Positions 52,501-60,291 of a stretch of DNA of 64,000 nucleotides are shown here, piece by piece. Every line of letters starts with the position of its first letter. The first letter of the stretch is position 1. The DNA is from Kitasatospora herbaricolor (GTDB lineage: Bacteria; Actinomycetota; Actinomycetes; Streptomycetales; Streptomycetaceae): positions 5,642,001-5,706,000 of the forward strand of contig NZ_JAUSVA010000002.1 in assembly GCF_030813695.1 (NCBI RefSeq), written 5' to 3'. Both the position numbers and the translations under genes were made by a program. The notes below the pieces were generated by a model. The model was not told the DNA's origin, did no database searches, and saw nothing but the letters and a program-made list of their open reading frames with translations.

Positions 52501-52831
52501 GTACCGGGTCGAGGCGCCGTTCCAGCTGGTGCTGGCGGGCCGGGCGGTGCGCGGCCGGATCGACGCGGTGTACCGCAGTGATGACAGTGAGTCAGGAGCG
52601 GCGGGAGTGTCACGCTACGAAGTGGTGGACTGGAAGACCAACCGGGAGGAGACCGCGGACCCGCTCCAGCTGGCGGTCTACCGGGTGGCCTGGGCCGAAC
52701 AGGCCGGGGTCCCGCCGGAGCAGGTCACGGCTTCGTTCCTGTACGTCCGCAGCGGTCGGATCGAACAACCGGCAGGACTTCCTGGCCGAAAAGAGTTGGA
52801 ACGGCTCCTGATCGGGAACAGTGAAGAATGA
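49598..52831 (+). CDS. UvrD/AddA-type helicase-nuclease (AdnB-like)
   Basis: 1077 aa. Walker A AGAGSGKTTVMAARVVWLVG (about 38-57), LLDEYQDTSVAQ (about 271), GDPCQAIYGWRG, LTAHKSKGLEWD and AFTRPRGLLLASG. The C-terminal nuclease has VVDWKTNREE near 1010 and QLAVYRVAWAE. It lacks the Cys cluster of its upstream neighbour, as expected for the second subunit of an AdnAB-type heterodimer. GTG start in a G-rich context. The 129-base gap from the first gene has no strong terminator, so co-transcription is likely. Confidence 0.88.
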   Translation: MNAVLDHPDQLKELLGIPFNPEQMRALGAPLEPAVIVAGAGSGKTTVMAARVVWLVGSGAVRPEEVLGLTFTNKAAGELSERVRTALYSARILEPDDTGGPGEEPLGLPEISTYHAFAGRLLKEHGLRIGIEPEVRLLADATRFQLAAKVLRSERGPFPALTGTFSALVADLIALDGELAEHLTEPAELRAWDSALLDTLAGVRLTNDDLRAVPVAARARQELLRLVEEYRRRKRAAGLMDFGDQIAAAARLAQERPEVGAVLRGQYKVVLLDEYQDTSVAQRLMLAGLFGRGPAGAPGEGGHPVTAVGDPCQAIYGWRGASVANLDDFPLHFPRRDGTPAARYSLSENRRSGGRLLAFANELAEPLRAMHEGVEALRPAPGAEQDGFVRAALLPTHAEEIDWLADSVAHLVRTGTAPGRIAVLCRGGAAFPDIHAALVAREVPVEVVGLGGLLQLPEVADLVAVCEVLQDPTANAALVRLLIGPRWRIGPRDLALLGRRAADLVRTGRPAGVDALAAAVADTDPTEVVSLADALETFLDAEQPDELAFSPEARIRFARLAREVRELRRSLADPLMDVLHRVLTVTGLEVELAASPLALAARRRETLHAFLDVAAGFADLDGDPGLPAFLGFLRAAQEYERGLDSSLPGGEDTVKVLTAHKSKGLEWDVVAVPGLVKGSFPSSTARERWTSTKRVLPHALRGDAATLPDVRGDWTGRSMTAFKNAMSAHAATEELRLGYVAFTRPRGLLLASGHWWGPSQKRRRGPSEFLLDIRRHCERPGNGEIEHWVEEPSKDAENPALAASVERPWPLPLDPDAQHARRRVADVVRRRLAGQPAPGPERMAPEDQRRTDSWDRDLDALLGELERSRRSVRDVPLPAALSATQLMRLAADPDGFARDLARPMPRPPQPAARRGTRFHAWVQARIEPLLLVEPDALPGTDDDGIEDERDLELLKEAFLRTPYARRTPYRVEAPFQLVLAGRAVRGRIDAVYRSDDSESGAAGVSRYEVVDWKTNREETADPLQLAVYRVAWAEQAGVPPEQVTASFLYVRSGRIEQPAGLPGRKELERLLIGNSEE

Positions 52832-52864
52832 GTCACAGAGAGCTTCCAAGTCGTCACACGATCA

Positions 52865-52895
52865 CGCGAAACCTGTGCTCCATGCGCGTTTCGCG
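52865..52895. promoter_or_regulatory. inverted repeat upstream of the PP2C phosphatase gene
   Basis: CGCGAAAC (52865-52872) and GTTTCGCG (52888-52895), perfect 8-bp arms with a 15-base spacer, directly before a TATTGT -10-like element at 52898-52903. The 31-base span looks like a repressor or activator site. Confidence 0.5.
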
Positions 52896-53022
52896 CCTAT
52901 TGTGGGGTCGGTAACCGGTCACCTCGTACTCCGGCCGCCAGCAAGGCCCCTTCCTCCTGACCCTCAGTCATCACCGCAGGCAACCCTCGGGGCGCCCGCA
53001 CCTTCTGCTGGAGAGACCGAAG

Positions 53023-54207
53023 TTGAGCGCGACCGGATGGATCAGAGAGCGCTTCGCGGGGCCGACCCCGGGGGCCGCTCCGGGCGGTACCGGCACCTGG
53101 CCGAGGACGGCGCTCGCGCTGCCGTTCATCGGCATGGCGCTGGTGGTCGCCCTGAACTACTTCACCGACACCGGGGTGACGGTCGAACCGGCCCTCACCG
53201 CAGTCCCCGCGCTGGCCGCCGTGGTCAGCCGCCGCACCTGGTACCCGCTGCTGATCGGGCTCTGCACCGAGGCGGCGGCCTTCCTGATGGCCCTCTCCAG
53301 CGACTCGCTCGGCGAGTCCGTGCACAGCGCCACCGTCTTCGCCATCGTCCTGGTCGCCGCCATCGGCTGGGTCAGCGCCACCCTGCGCCTGCGTCAGGAG
53401 AAGGCCCTGGCCGACGCCCAGCTGGTGGCCGAGGTCGCCCGCCGGGTGCTGCTGCGGCCGGTCCCGGACCGGGTCGGCAGCGTCCGGGCGGCCGTCCACT
53501 ACGCGGCCGCCGCCGCCCAGGCCCGGATCGGCGGCGACCTCTACGAGCTGGTCAACACCCGGCACGGCGTCCGGGCGGTGGTCGGCGACGTCCGCGGCAA
53601 GGGCCTGAACGCGGTCGAGACCGCCGCCGCCGTGCTCGGTGCCTTCCGGGAGGCCGCCCACCAGGAGCCCGCCCTGGACAAGGTGGCGGGCTGGCTGGCC
53701 GTCAGCCTCGACCGGGCCCTGCACGAGAACGACCACACCGGGGTGGAGGAGGAGTTCGTCACGCTGGTGCTGATCGGGGTCGGGCCGGACGGCACCGCCG
53801 AGATCGCCAACTGCGGTCACCCCTCGCCGCTGCTGCTGCGGGAGGGCGAGGGCGTGCGGGTGCTGGGGCTGGACGAGACCGTCCCGCCGCTCGGCGTCCT
53901 GGACCCGGCCGACGTCTGCCCGCCGGTGCAGCGGGTCCTGCTGAGCCCGGGCGACCGGGTGCTGCTCTTCACCGACGGCGTGGTCGAGGCCCGGGACCGC
54001 GCCGGCGCCTTCTACCCGCTCGCCGAGCGCCTCCCGGCGCACGCTCTGGGCCACCCGGCCGAGGTGCTGCACCGGGTGCACGAGGACGTGGTCCGCCACG
54101 TCGGCCGGCAGCTCGGCGACGACGCCGCCATGCTGCTGCTCCAGTACGACCCGCTCACCCCGGCCGCGGTGCTCCCGCACCAGAACGGCCAGCTGGCGCA
54201 CCGCTGA
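53023..54207 (+). CDS. Membrane PP2C-type (SpoIIE/RsbU) Ser/Thr phosphatase
   Basis: 394 aa. Three or four N-terminal membrane helices (about 28-150) and a SpoIIE domain (about 165-385) with ARIGGDLYE, VGDVRGKGLNAV, NCGHPSPLLL, LFTDGVVEARD and DDAAMLLLQ carrying the metal-binding Asp residues. Such phosphatases act on anti-anti-sigma factors in partner-switching control. There is no sensor PAS or GAF domain. TTG start with GGAGAG about 8 bases upstream. An unusual inverted repeat lies in its promoter. Confidence 0.87.
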   Translation: MSATGWIRERFAGPTPGAAPGGTGTWPRTALALPFIGMALVVALNYFTDTGVTVEPALTAVPALAAVVSRRTWYPLLIGLCTEAAAFLMALSSDSLGESVHSATVFAIVLVAAIGWVSATLRLRQEKALADAQLVAEVARRVLLRPVPDRVGSVRAAVHYAAAAAQARIGGDLYELVNTRHGVRAVVGDVRGKGLNAVETAAAVLGAFREAAHQEPALDKVAGWLAVSLDRALHENDHTGVEEEFVTLVLIGVGPDGTAEIANCGHPSPLLLREGEGVRVLGLDETVPPLGVLDPADVCPPVQRVLLSPGDRVLLFTDGVVEARDRAGAFYPLAERLPAHALGHPAEVLHRVHEDVVRHVGRQLGDDAAMLLLQYDPLTPAAVLPHQNGQLAHR

Positions 54208-54226
54208 CCGGGCGTCCCGTCAGCGG

Positions 54227-55195
54227 TCAGAGTCCGACCTCCACCACCAGCGGCCGGTGGTCGGAGACCGCGGTGCGCGGTGCCAGGGCGGCCCCGACCG
54301 CGCCGCGCGGCACGCCGACCGCGAGCACGTGGTCGAACTGCACGGCCGGCCGGTGCGAGGGGTAGGTGGGGATCCTGGCCAGGTCGTGCCAGCCCTGCAG
54401 TCGCGCCCTGGGCTCGCGTCCCCGGCGCCGGCGCGGCTCCGCGAGGGCCGGCCGGGCCCGCCGGGCGGCGCGCAGCTCGCGCATCCGGCGCGGGCCGGAG
54501 CGCTCCAGCGCGGTGGCCCCGCCGAGCACGGTGCGCGGCACCGCGCCGATCAGGTTGAAGTCGCCCAGCACCAGGTAGGGCTGCGGCAGGTCGGCGATCC
54601 ACCGGCGGATGCCGGCCAGCTGCGCCATGTTCCAGCCCGGCACGAAGGACAGGTGCGCGGCGACCACGGTGAAGGGGCCGCGCTCGCCCTCCAGCACGGC
54701 GGCCAGGGCCGCCCGCGGCTCGTCCGGCACGGGGGTGAGGCCGCGCCGGCCGGCCACCCGCAGCGGCAGCCCGAACGGCGCCGGTGCGAAGCGGCGGGCC
54801 CGCCAGTGGTGCACGGGCAGCCGGGTGAGCAGCGCCGTGCCGTACGAGGGCAGGTCGGTGGCGGTGCCGACCTCGGTCGGGCCGTACACCTGCAGGCCGC
54901 CGACGCTACGGTCCTGGATCCAGCCGGCCACCGGGGCGGGGCGGCCGTGCAGGGCGGCGGCGAAGCGCCAGTCGGCGGCGCCCATCGCCTTGGCGGCGAC
55001 GGCGGCCTGGTCGGTCAGGCCGGAGCGTTCCTGGTGGCGGTCCACCTCCTGGATCGCCAGCACGTCGGCGTCCAGTCCGGCGATCGCCTCGGCGAGCGGG
55101 TCGCCGGCCGTGGGCGGGAGGTCCAGCGGGCTGCCGTCGGGGGCCAGCGGCTGACCGTGCAACAGGTTGAAGGTGGCGATGCGCAACTGGCTCAC
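54227..55195 (-). CDS. Endonuclease/exonuclease/phosphatase family protein
   Basis: 322 aa. EEP-fold metal-dependent hydrolase: RIATFNLLHG at the start, LAIQEVDRHQ (catalytic Glu), VVAAHLSF, LVLGDFNL (Asp, Asn) and AVSDHRPLVVEV (terminal Asp-His) are all present. Substrate could be DNA, a nucleotide or a phospholipid headgroup. The GTG at 55195 lacks a good ribosome binding site; the frame continues open far upstream but without similarity. Convergent with the phosphatase gene. Confidence 0.86.
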   Translation of the reverse strand: MSQLRIATFNLLHGQPLAPDGSPLDLPPTAGDPLAEAIAGLDADVLAIQEVDRHQERSGLTDQAAVAAKAMGAADWRFAAALHGRPAPVAGWIQDRSVGGLQVYGPTEVGTATDLPSYGTALLTRLPVHHWRARRFAPAPFGLPLRVAGRRGLTPVPDEPRAALAAVLEGERGPFTVVAAHLSFVPGWNMAQLAGIRRWIADLPQPYLVLGDFNLIGAVPRTVLGGATALERSGPRRMRELRAARRARPALAEPRRRRGREPRARLQGWHDLARIPTYPSHRPAVQFDHVLAVGVPRGAVGAALAPRTAVSDHRPLVVEVGL

Positions 55196-55347
55196 ACCGC
55201 ACGACGCTACCGGGTCGGTGCGCCGGGCCGGGAATCGGCGGGCGACGGGAGGGCGATCGGCGGACGACGGGCCGGGGCCGGGTCGGGGCCCGGTTCGGTT
55301 CGGCCGGTGGTGTGGACCGGTGGCGGGCCGGCGGGGGCGGGCGCGGC

Positions 55348-55386
55348 TTGAGTGCGGAGGGCATACCGGGTATACATACTCGGTAT
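55348..55386 (+). promoter_or_regulatory. promoter and operator of the padR gene, predicted leaderless
   Basis: TTGAGT (55348-55353), a 17-base spacer and TATACA (55371-55376) form a good vegetative promoter. Transcription would start at or next to the ATG at 55385. ATACCG (55363-55368) and CGGTAT (55381-55386) flank the -10 box, the right place for PadR autorepression. Confidence 0.65.
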
Positions 55387-56035
55387 GTCCATTCGTCACG
55401 GTCTGCTGGCCCTGCTCGACCAAGGCCCCCGCTACGGCTACCAGCTGCGCGCCGAGTTCGAGGCGCGCACCGGATCGACCTGGCCGCTCAACGTCGGGCA
55501 GGTCTACACCACGCTCGGACGGCTGGAGCGCGACGGCCTGGTGGTGCCCGCCGGTGAGGACGAGGAGGGCCACCAGTTCTACGCCGTCACCGAGGAGGGA
55601 CGCGCGGAACTGCGCAACTGGTTCGACACCCCGGTGCCCAGGACCAACCCGCCGCGGGACGAACTGGCGATCAAGCTGGCCATGGCGGTGACCGTCCCGG
55701 GGGTGGACGTGCCCGCCGTCGTCCAGAGCCAGCGCCGGCACAGCATCAAGGCGCTCCAGGACTACACCCGGCTCAAGGGCCGTGCGCTGGCCGGCGAGAG
55801 CGGGCCGCAGGCCGGCCGCCAGGACGGCTCCGACCTCGCCTGGCTCCTCGTCCTCGACCAACTGATCTTCCAGGCCGAGGCGGAGGTGCGCTGGCTGGAC
55901 CACTGCGAGACCCGCCTCGCCCAGCACGCCGAGGCACACGCCGCCAGGCCGGCGCCCGAGGAACCCAGGACCGGGCCGGCGCCGGCGAAGGACGCACCGC
56001 CCGTCCGCGCCGGCCGCCGCGCCTTCCGAGGCTGA
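55385..56035 (+). CDS. PadR-family transcriptional regulator
   Basis: 216 aa. Winged helix at residues 3-80 (LLALLDQGPRYGYQLRAEFE, GQVYTTLGRLERDGLV) and a C-terminal dimerisation helix region, ending in an Ala/Pro-rich tail. No Shine-Dalgarno sequence; a promoter immediately upstream predicts leaderless translation. It precedes an ABC exporter pair on the same strand and probably represses both itself and that operon. The 333-base gap to the ABC gene (56036-56368) is G+C-rich and shows no gene or clear site. Confidence 0.9.
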   Translation: MSIRHGLLALLDQGPRYGYQLRAEFEARTGSTWPLNVGQVYTTLGRLERDGLVVPAGEDEEGHQFYAVTEEGRAELRNWFDTPVPRTNPPRDELAIKLAMAVTVPGVDVPAVVQSQRRHSIKALQDYTRLKGRALAGESGPQAGRQDGSDLAWLLVLDQLIFQAEAEVRWLDHCETRLAQHAEAHAARPAPEEPRTGPAPAKDAPPVRAGRRAFRG

Positions 56036-56368
56036 CCGGGCCTCACCCCGCACCCGCAACCCCGCACCCGTACCCACGTCCACGAAGGACCCCGGCGCCG
56101 AGGCCCCGCCCCGGCGTCCCCGCCGCGATCGCCGAACCCGGCCGCGACCGCCGGCCGCCCGCGCCCCGCGCGGAGGCCGTCGCCCTTCAGCCCGCCCGTC
56201 GGGCCGCCCCGGCACCCGCCGCCCCGCCGCCCCGAGCGGCCCGCGAGCCGGTCGGACGCCCGCGGCCACCCGACCGCACGAGCCGCGGCCCGGCCACACC
56301 GGGCCGGCGCGCTCCCACCGGCTCCGACCCGAGCCCGAACCCACAGCCCGACCCACGAGGGGGAAACA

Positions 56369-57139
56369 GTGACCGATCCGACCAGGAACACGACGGGAGC
56401 GGTGCTGCACCTGGACCACGTCACCCGGGTGCACGGGCAGGGGGCCTCCGAGGTCCAGGCCCTGCGCGGGGTCGACCTCTTGGTGCACCCCGGCGAGTTC
56501 GTCGCCGTGATGGGGCCGTCCGGCTCCGGCAAGTCCACCCTGCTCACCCTGGCGGGCGGCCTGGACACCCCGACCGGCGGTCAGGTGCTGGTCGAGGGCG
56601 TGGCCCTCGGCGGGCTCTCCCGCAAGGACCTCGCCCGGGTGCGCCGGCGCTCCATCGGCTACGTCTTCCAGGACTACAACCTGATCCCCGCGCTGACCGC
56701 CGCCGAGAACATCTCGCTGCCCCGCGAGCTCGACGGCGTCTCCGGCCGGGCGGCCCGCCGCGAGGCGCTCGCCGCCCTGGAGGAGCTCGGCATCCCGGAG
56801 CTCGCCGACCGCTTCCCCGACGACATGTCCGGCGGCCAGCAGCAGCGGGTCGCGATCGCCCGCGCCCTGATCGGCGACCGCCGCCTGGTCCTCGCCGACG
56901 AGCCCACCGGCGCCCTCGACTCCACCACCGGCGAGTCGGTGCTCGCCGTCCTGCGGTCCCGCTGCGACGCGGGCGCCGCCGCCATGATGGTCACCCACGA
57001 GGCCCGGCACGCCGCCTGGGCCGACCGCGTGGTCTTCCTGCGGGACGGCCGGATGGTGGACGAGAGCGTCAGCCAGAACGCCGCCAGCCTGCTGGTCTCG
57101 GCGGCGACCAACAGCGTGAAGGGCCCGGTGCAGGAGTGA
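56369..57139 (+). CDS. ABC transporter ATP-binding protein (MacB/LolD type)
   Basis: 256 aa. Walker A GPSGSGKST (49-57), Q-loop FQDYNLIPALTA, signature SGGQQQRVAIARAL (about 153-166), Walker B LVLADEPTGAL and the switch His in MVTHEARH. GTG start after GAGGGGGAAA. The stop overlaps the permease start by four bases. It energises the FtsX-type permease encoded next. Confidence 0.93.
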   Translation: MTDPTRNTTGAVLHLDHVTRVHGQGASEVQALRGVDLLVHPGEFVAVMGPSGSGKSTLLTLAGGLDTPTGGQVLVEGVALGGLSRKDLARVRRRSIGYVFQDYNLIPALTAAENISLPRELDGVSGRAARREALAALEELGIPELADRFPDDMSGGQQQRVAIARALIGDRRLVLADEPTGALDSTTGESVLAVLRSRCDAGAAAMMVTHEARHAAWADRVVFLRDGRMVDESVSQNAASLLVSAATNSVKGPVQE

Positions 57140-60100
57140 AGCTCACCGCCTGGCGGGTCGCCCTGCGCATCGCCCGCCGCGACGCCCTGCGCGCCAAGGG
57201 CCGCAGCGCCCTGGTCGTCGCGATGGTCGCACTGCCGGTCCTCGGCGTCGCCGGGGCCGACATCGTCTTCCGCAGCACCGAACTGGACCCGGGCGAGCGG
57301 GTGGTCCGCACCATGGGCCAGGCCGACGCCGACATCCGGCTGTCCGGCGCCGGCCGGACGGTGCTCCAGGCGCCCGATCCCAGCCAGGGCAGCACGTCCG
57401 ACGGGCCGGAGCAGGGCAAGCCGCTCGGCGCGGAGCAGAAGCGCAGCCAGGAGACCGTGCCGGCCACCCTGGTCCGCGAGCTGCTGCCGGCCGGCAGCAC
57501 CCTGATCCCGGTCGTCGACGGCCCCTACGTCTCCACCACCAGCGCCGACGGCCTGCTCCTCGTGCAGACCGGCGAGGCCGACCTGGCCGACCCGGTCTGG
57601 AAGGGCCGGGTCACCGTGCTGGAGGGCCGGGTGCCCGCCGCCTCCCACGAGATCGCGGCGACCCGCGACTTCCTGGACCGTGCGCACCTGAAGATCGGCG
57701 ACCGCACCAGCCCGCGCGGACTGGAGCAGACGCCCTACACCATCACCGCCGCCGTCGAGTACCCGAACGAGCTCAACAGCACCGCCCTGATCGCGCGCCC
57801 CGGCGAGCTGGTCGCCCCGCTGGGCGCGCTGCCCGGTGCCCGCCAGAACGGCAGGAGCGGCGGCGCCGAGCAGGACCAGCACTGGCTGGTGAAGCTCCCG
57901 CAGGGCGCGGTGCTCGACTGGCCGAAGGTCAAGGAGCTCAACAAGTACGGCTTCACGGTCGCCTCGCGCACCGTCCTGCTGGACCCGCCGGCCCGCTCCG
58001 AGGTGCCCTACTACGCCCAGATGGACCAGCGCGGCGGCGGGGGCGACTACTTCGACCGGACCGCCGTGGTCATCATGGCCACCGTCGCGGGCATGGCGCT
58101 GCTGGAGATCGTGCTGCTCGCGGGCCCCGCCTTCGCCGTCGGGGCCAGGCGCTCCCGGCGGCAGCTCGGCCTGCTCGCCGCCGGCGGCGGTGAACGCGCG
58201 CACATCCGTTCGGTAGTGCTGGGCGGCGGTGTCGTCCTCGGCATCACCGGCGCGGCGGCCGGCCTGGTGGTCGCCGTCGGCCTGGTCGCCGTGCTGCGCC
58301 CGTGGGCGGAGAAGTACGCCGGCCAGCGCTTCGGGCACTTCGACGTCCAGCCGCTCGACCTGGTCGCGGTGATGGGCATCGGCCTGATCACCGGTCTGCT
58401 CGCGGCCGTCGTCCCGGCCGTCCAGGCCTCCCGGCAGGACGTGGTCTCGGCGCTCACCGGCCGCGGCTCGGTCAAGCCGCCGAGCAAGCGGCTGGCGGCG
58501 CTCGGCCTGCTGATGCTGGCGGGCGGCGCCGCGCTGGCCCTGCTCGGCTCGACGGCCGGCATCGGCAGCCGCAGCCTGGCCGTGCTCGGCGGCTCGATGG
58601 TCGCCGAACTCGGCATGGTCGCCCTCGCCCCGATGCTGGTCGGCCTCTTCGGCCGGCTCGGCGGCCGGCTGCCGCTCGGGCCGCGGCTGGCGCTGCGCGA
58701 CTCGGTCCGCCACCGCGGCCGGACCGCGCCCGCCGTGGCCGCCGTGATGGCGGCGGTGGCCGGGTCGGTCGCGGTCGGCGTCTACGCGGCGAGCAACGAC
58801 GAGCAGAACCGGCGGGAGTACGTCGCCACGGCGCCGGCCGGGGCGGTCACGCTGGCCGCCGGCTGGGGGCCGGCCGCGGACGGCAAGCTGCTGCCGCAGC
58901 TGCGCACGGCCGTCGACCGCAACCTCGGCGGGCTCGGGCAGCGGGCCGACGTCCAGCGGGTCAACTACATGGGCGACTGCCAGGCGTCCATGGGGGGCGG
59001 CTGCGGCAGCGTGGAGGTGTCGGTGCCCAAGGAGCTCCGCTGCCCGGCCGAGGATCTCGACCTGGCACCGGCGACCACGCCGGAGCAGTTCCGCGAGCTG
59101 CGCAAGGACCCGCGCTGCCGGGAGACCGCCACCAGCTACCGGGGCGGCGCGTTCGGGTCGGTCCAGGTGGGTGACAGCACGCTGCTGCACAACCTGTTCG
59201 CGGTCCACGACCAGTCCGCCGAGCAGGCCCTGGCGGCCGGCAAGGCACTGGTCTTCGACCCGAAGTACCTCAAGGACGGCAAGATCACGCTGGACCTGAC
59301 CGAGCCGTACCGGGACGAGTCGCCCGGCCCGGACGCGTCGGCGTCGCCGTCGTCGTCGACGCAGTCCCCGGCCGCGTCCCCCTCGGCGGGTCCGTCGGCC
59401 GGCCCGTCCCCGTCGGCGTCCGCCTCCCCCTCCGCGGCGGCCCTGCCGGTGGCCGGCGGCCCGGTGGGCCGCAGCGGACCCCCGGTCCGGCCGACCGTCC
59501 ACCAGGTCACCGTGGACGCCGTGCTGGTGACCTCGCCGCAGCCGATCACCTACAGCCAGGCCGTGATCGCCCCGCAGGTGGTCCAGCGGCTCGGCCTGAC
59601 CAGCACCGACGCCGGCTCGGTCTGGCTCCCGGAGAGCCCGCCCGGCGACGCGTCCGAGCAGAAGGCGCTGGCCGCCGTGACCCGGATCAGCGAGGGCGTC
59701 CAGTTCGAGGTCGAGCGCGGCTACCGGGCCGACGGTGACCTGGTCATCCTGGCGCTCACCGGGTTCGCCGCCCTGGTCGCGCTCGGCGCGGCCGGCATCG
59801 CCACCGGCCTGGCGGCGGCCGACTCCCAGCGTGACCTGACCACCTTGGCGGCGGTCGGCGCGGCCCCGCGGATCCGCCGGACGCTCTCCGGCTTCCAGTG
59901 CGGGGTGATCGCGGCGATGGGCGCGGTGCTGGGGACCATCTGCGGGGTGGTGCCCGCGGTGGCCCTGCGCAAGGTGGAGGGGATGGCCGAGTCCTACCCG
60001 GGGGCGGGCCCGCAGGAGGCCGTCGACCGGACGGTGGTGGTCTTCCCCTGGACGACCATGGGGATCACGCTGGTGGTGCTGCCGCTCGTCGCGGTGGCGC

Positions 60101-60153
60101 TGGCCGCGCTGCTGACCCGCTCCCGGATCGCCCTGCTGCGGACCAGCGGCTGA
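57136..60153 (+). CDS. FtsX-like ABC permease
   Basis: 1005 aa. One N-terminal helix, a first extracytoplasmic domain (about 45-300), three helices (about 308-435), further helices near 455-560, a second extracytoplasmic domain, a Ser/Pro/Ala-rich linker (about 730-775) and three C-terminal helices. This double FtsX layout is typical of actinobacterial MacB-like exporters that act on envelope molecules or antimicrobial peptides. GTG start overlaps the ATPase stop. Cargo unknown. Confidence 0.9.
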   Translation: MKLTAWRVALRIARRDALRAKGRSALVVAMVALPVLGVAGADIVFRSTELDPGERVVRTMGQADADIRLSGAGRTVLQAPDPSQGSTSDGPEQGKPLGAEQKRSQETVPATLVRELLPAGSTLIPVVDGPYVSTTSADGLLLVQTGEADLADPVWKGRVTVLEGRVPAASHEIAATRDFLDRAHLKIGDRTSPRGLEQTPYTITAAVEYPNELNSTALIARPGELVAPLGALPGARQNGRSGGAEQDQHWLVKLPQGAVLDWPKVKELNKYGFTVASRTVLLDPPARSEVPYYAQMDQRGGGGDYFDRTAVVIMATVAGMALLEIVLLAGPAFAVGARRSRRQLGLLAAGGGERAHIRSVVLGGGVVLGITGAAAGLVVAVGLVAVLRPWAEKYAGQRFGHFDVQPLDLVAVMGIGLITGLLAAVVPAVQASRQDVVSALTGRGSVKPPSKRLAALGLLMLAGGAALALLGSTAGIGSRSLAVLGGSMVAELGMVALAPMLVGLFGRLGGRLPLGPRLALRDSVRHRGRTAPAVAAVMAAVAGSVAVGVYAASNDEQNRREYVATAPAGAVTLAAGWGPAADGKLLPQLRTAVDRNLGGLGQRADVQRVNYMGDCQASMGGGCGSVEVSVPKELRCPAEDLDLAPATTPEQFRELRKDPRCRETATSYRGGAFGSVQVGDSTLLHNLFAVHDQSAEQALAAGKALVFDPKYLKDGKITLDLTEPYRDESPGPDASASPSSSTQSPAASPSAGPSAGPSPSASASPSAAALPVAGGPVGRSGPPVRPTVHQVTVDAVLVTSPQPITYSQAVIAPQVVQRLGLTSTDAGSVWLPESPPGDASEQKALAAVTRISEGVQFEVERGYRADGDLVILALTGFAALVALGAAGIATGLAAADSQRDLTTLAAVGAAPRIRRTLSGFQCGVIAAMGAVLGTICGVVPAVALRKVEGMAESYPGAGPQEAVDRTVVVFPWTTMGITLVVLPLVAVALAALLTRSRIALLRTSG

Positions 60154-60171
60154 GCGCCCCCGCCCGTCCCG

Positions 60172-60218
60172 CCTCCGTCACCTCCCGGTCGCCCTCCGCG
60201 GCCGGGAGGTGACGGAGG
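60172..60218 (+). terminator. terminator after the ABC operon
   Basis: Perfect 17-bp stem (60172-60188 with 60202-60218), 13-base loop, 18 bases beyond the permease stop. Confidence 0.8.
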
Positions 60219-60291
60219 TTACAGGCCCCGCGCCGACCAGCGAGCGGACGTCCGGGGCGAGCACCCGCACGGGCGAACTAAAGTCGTCCGT

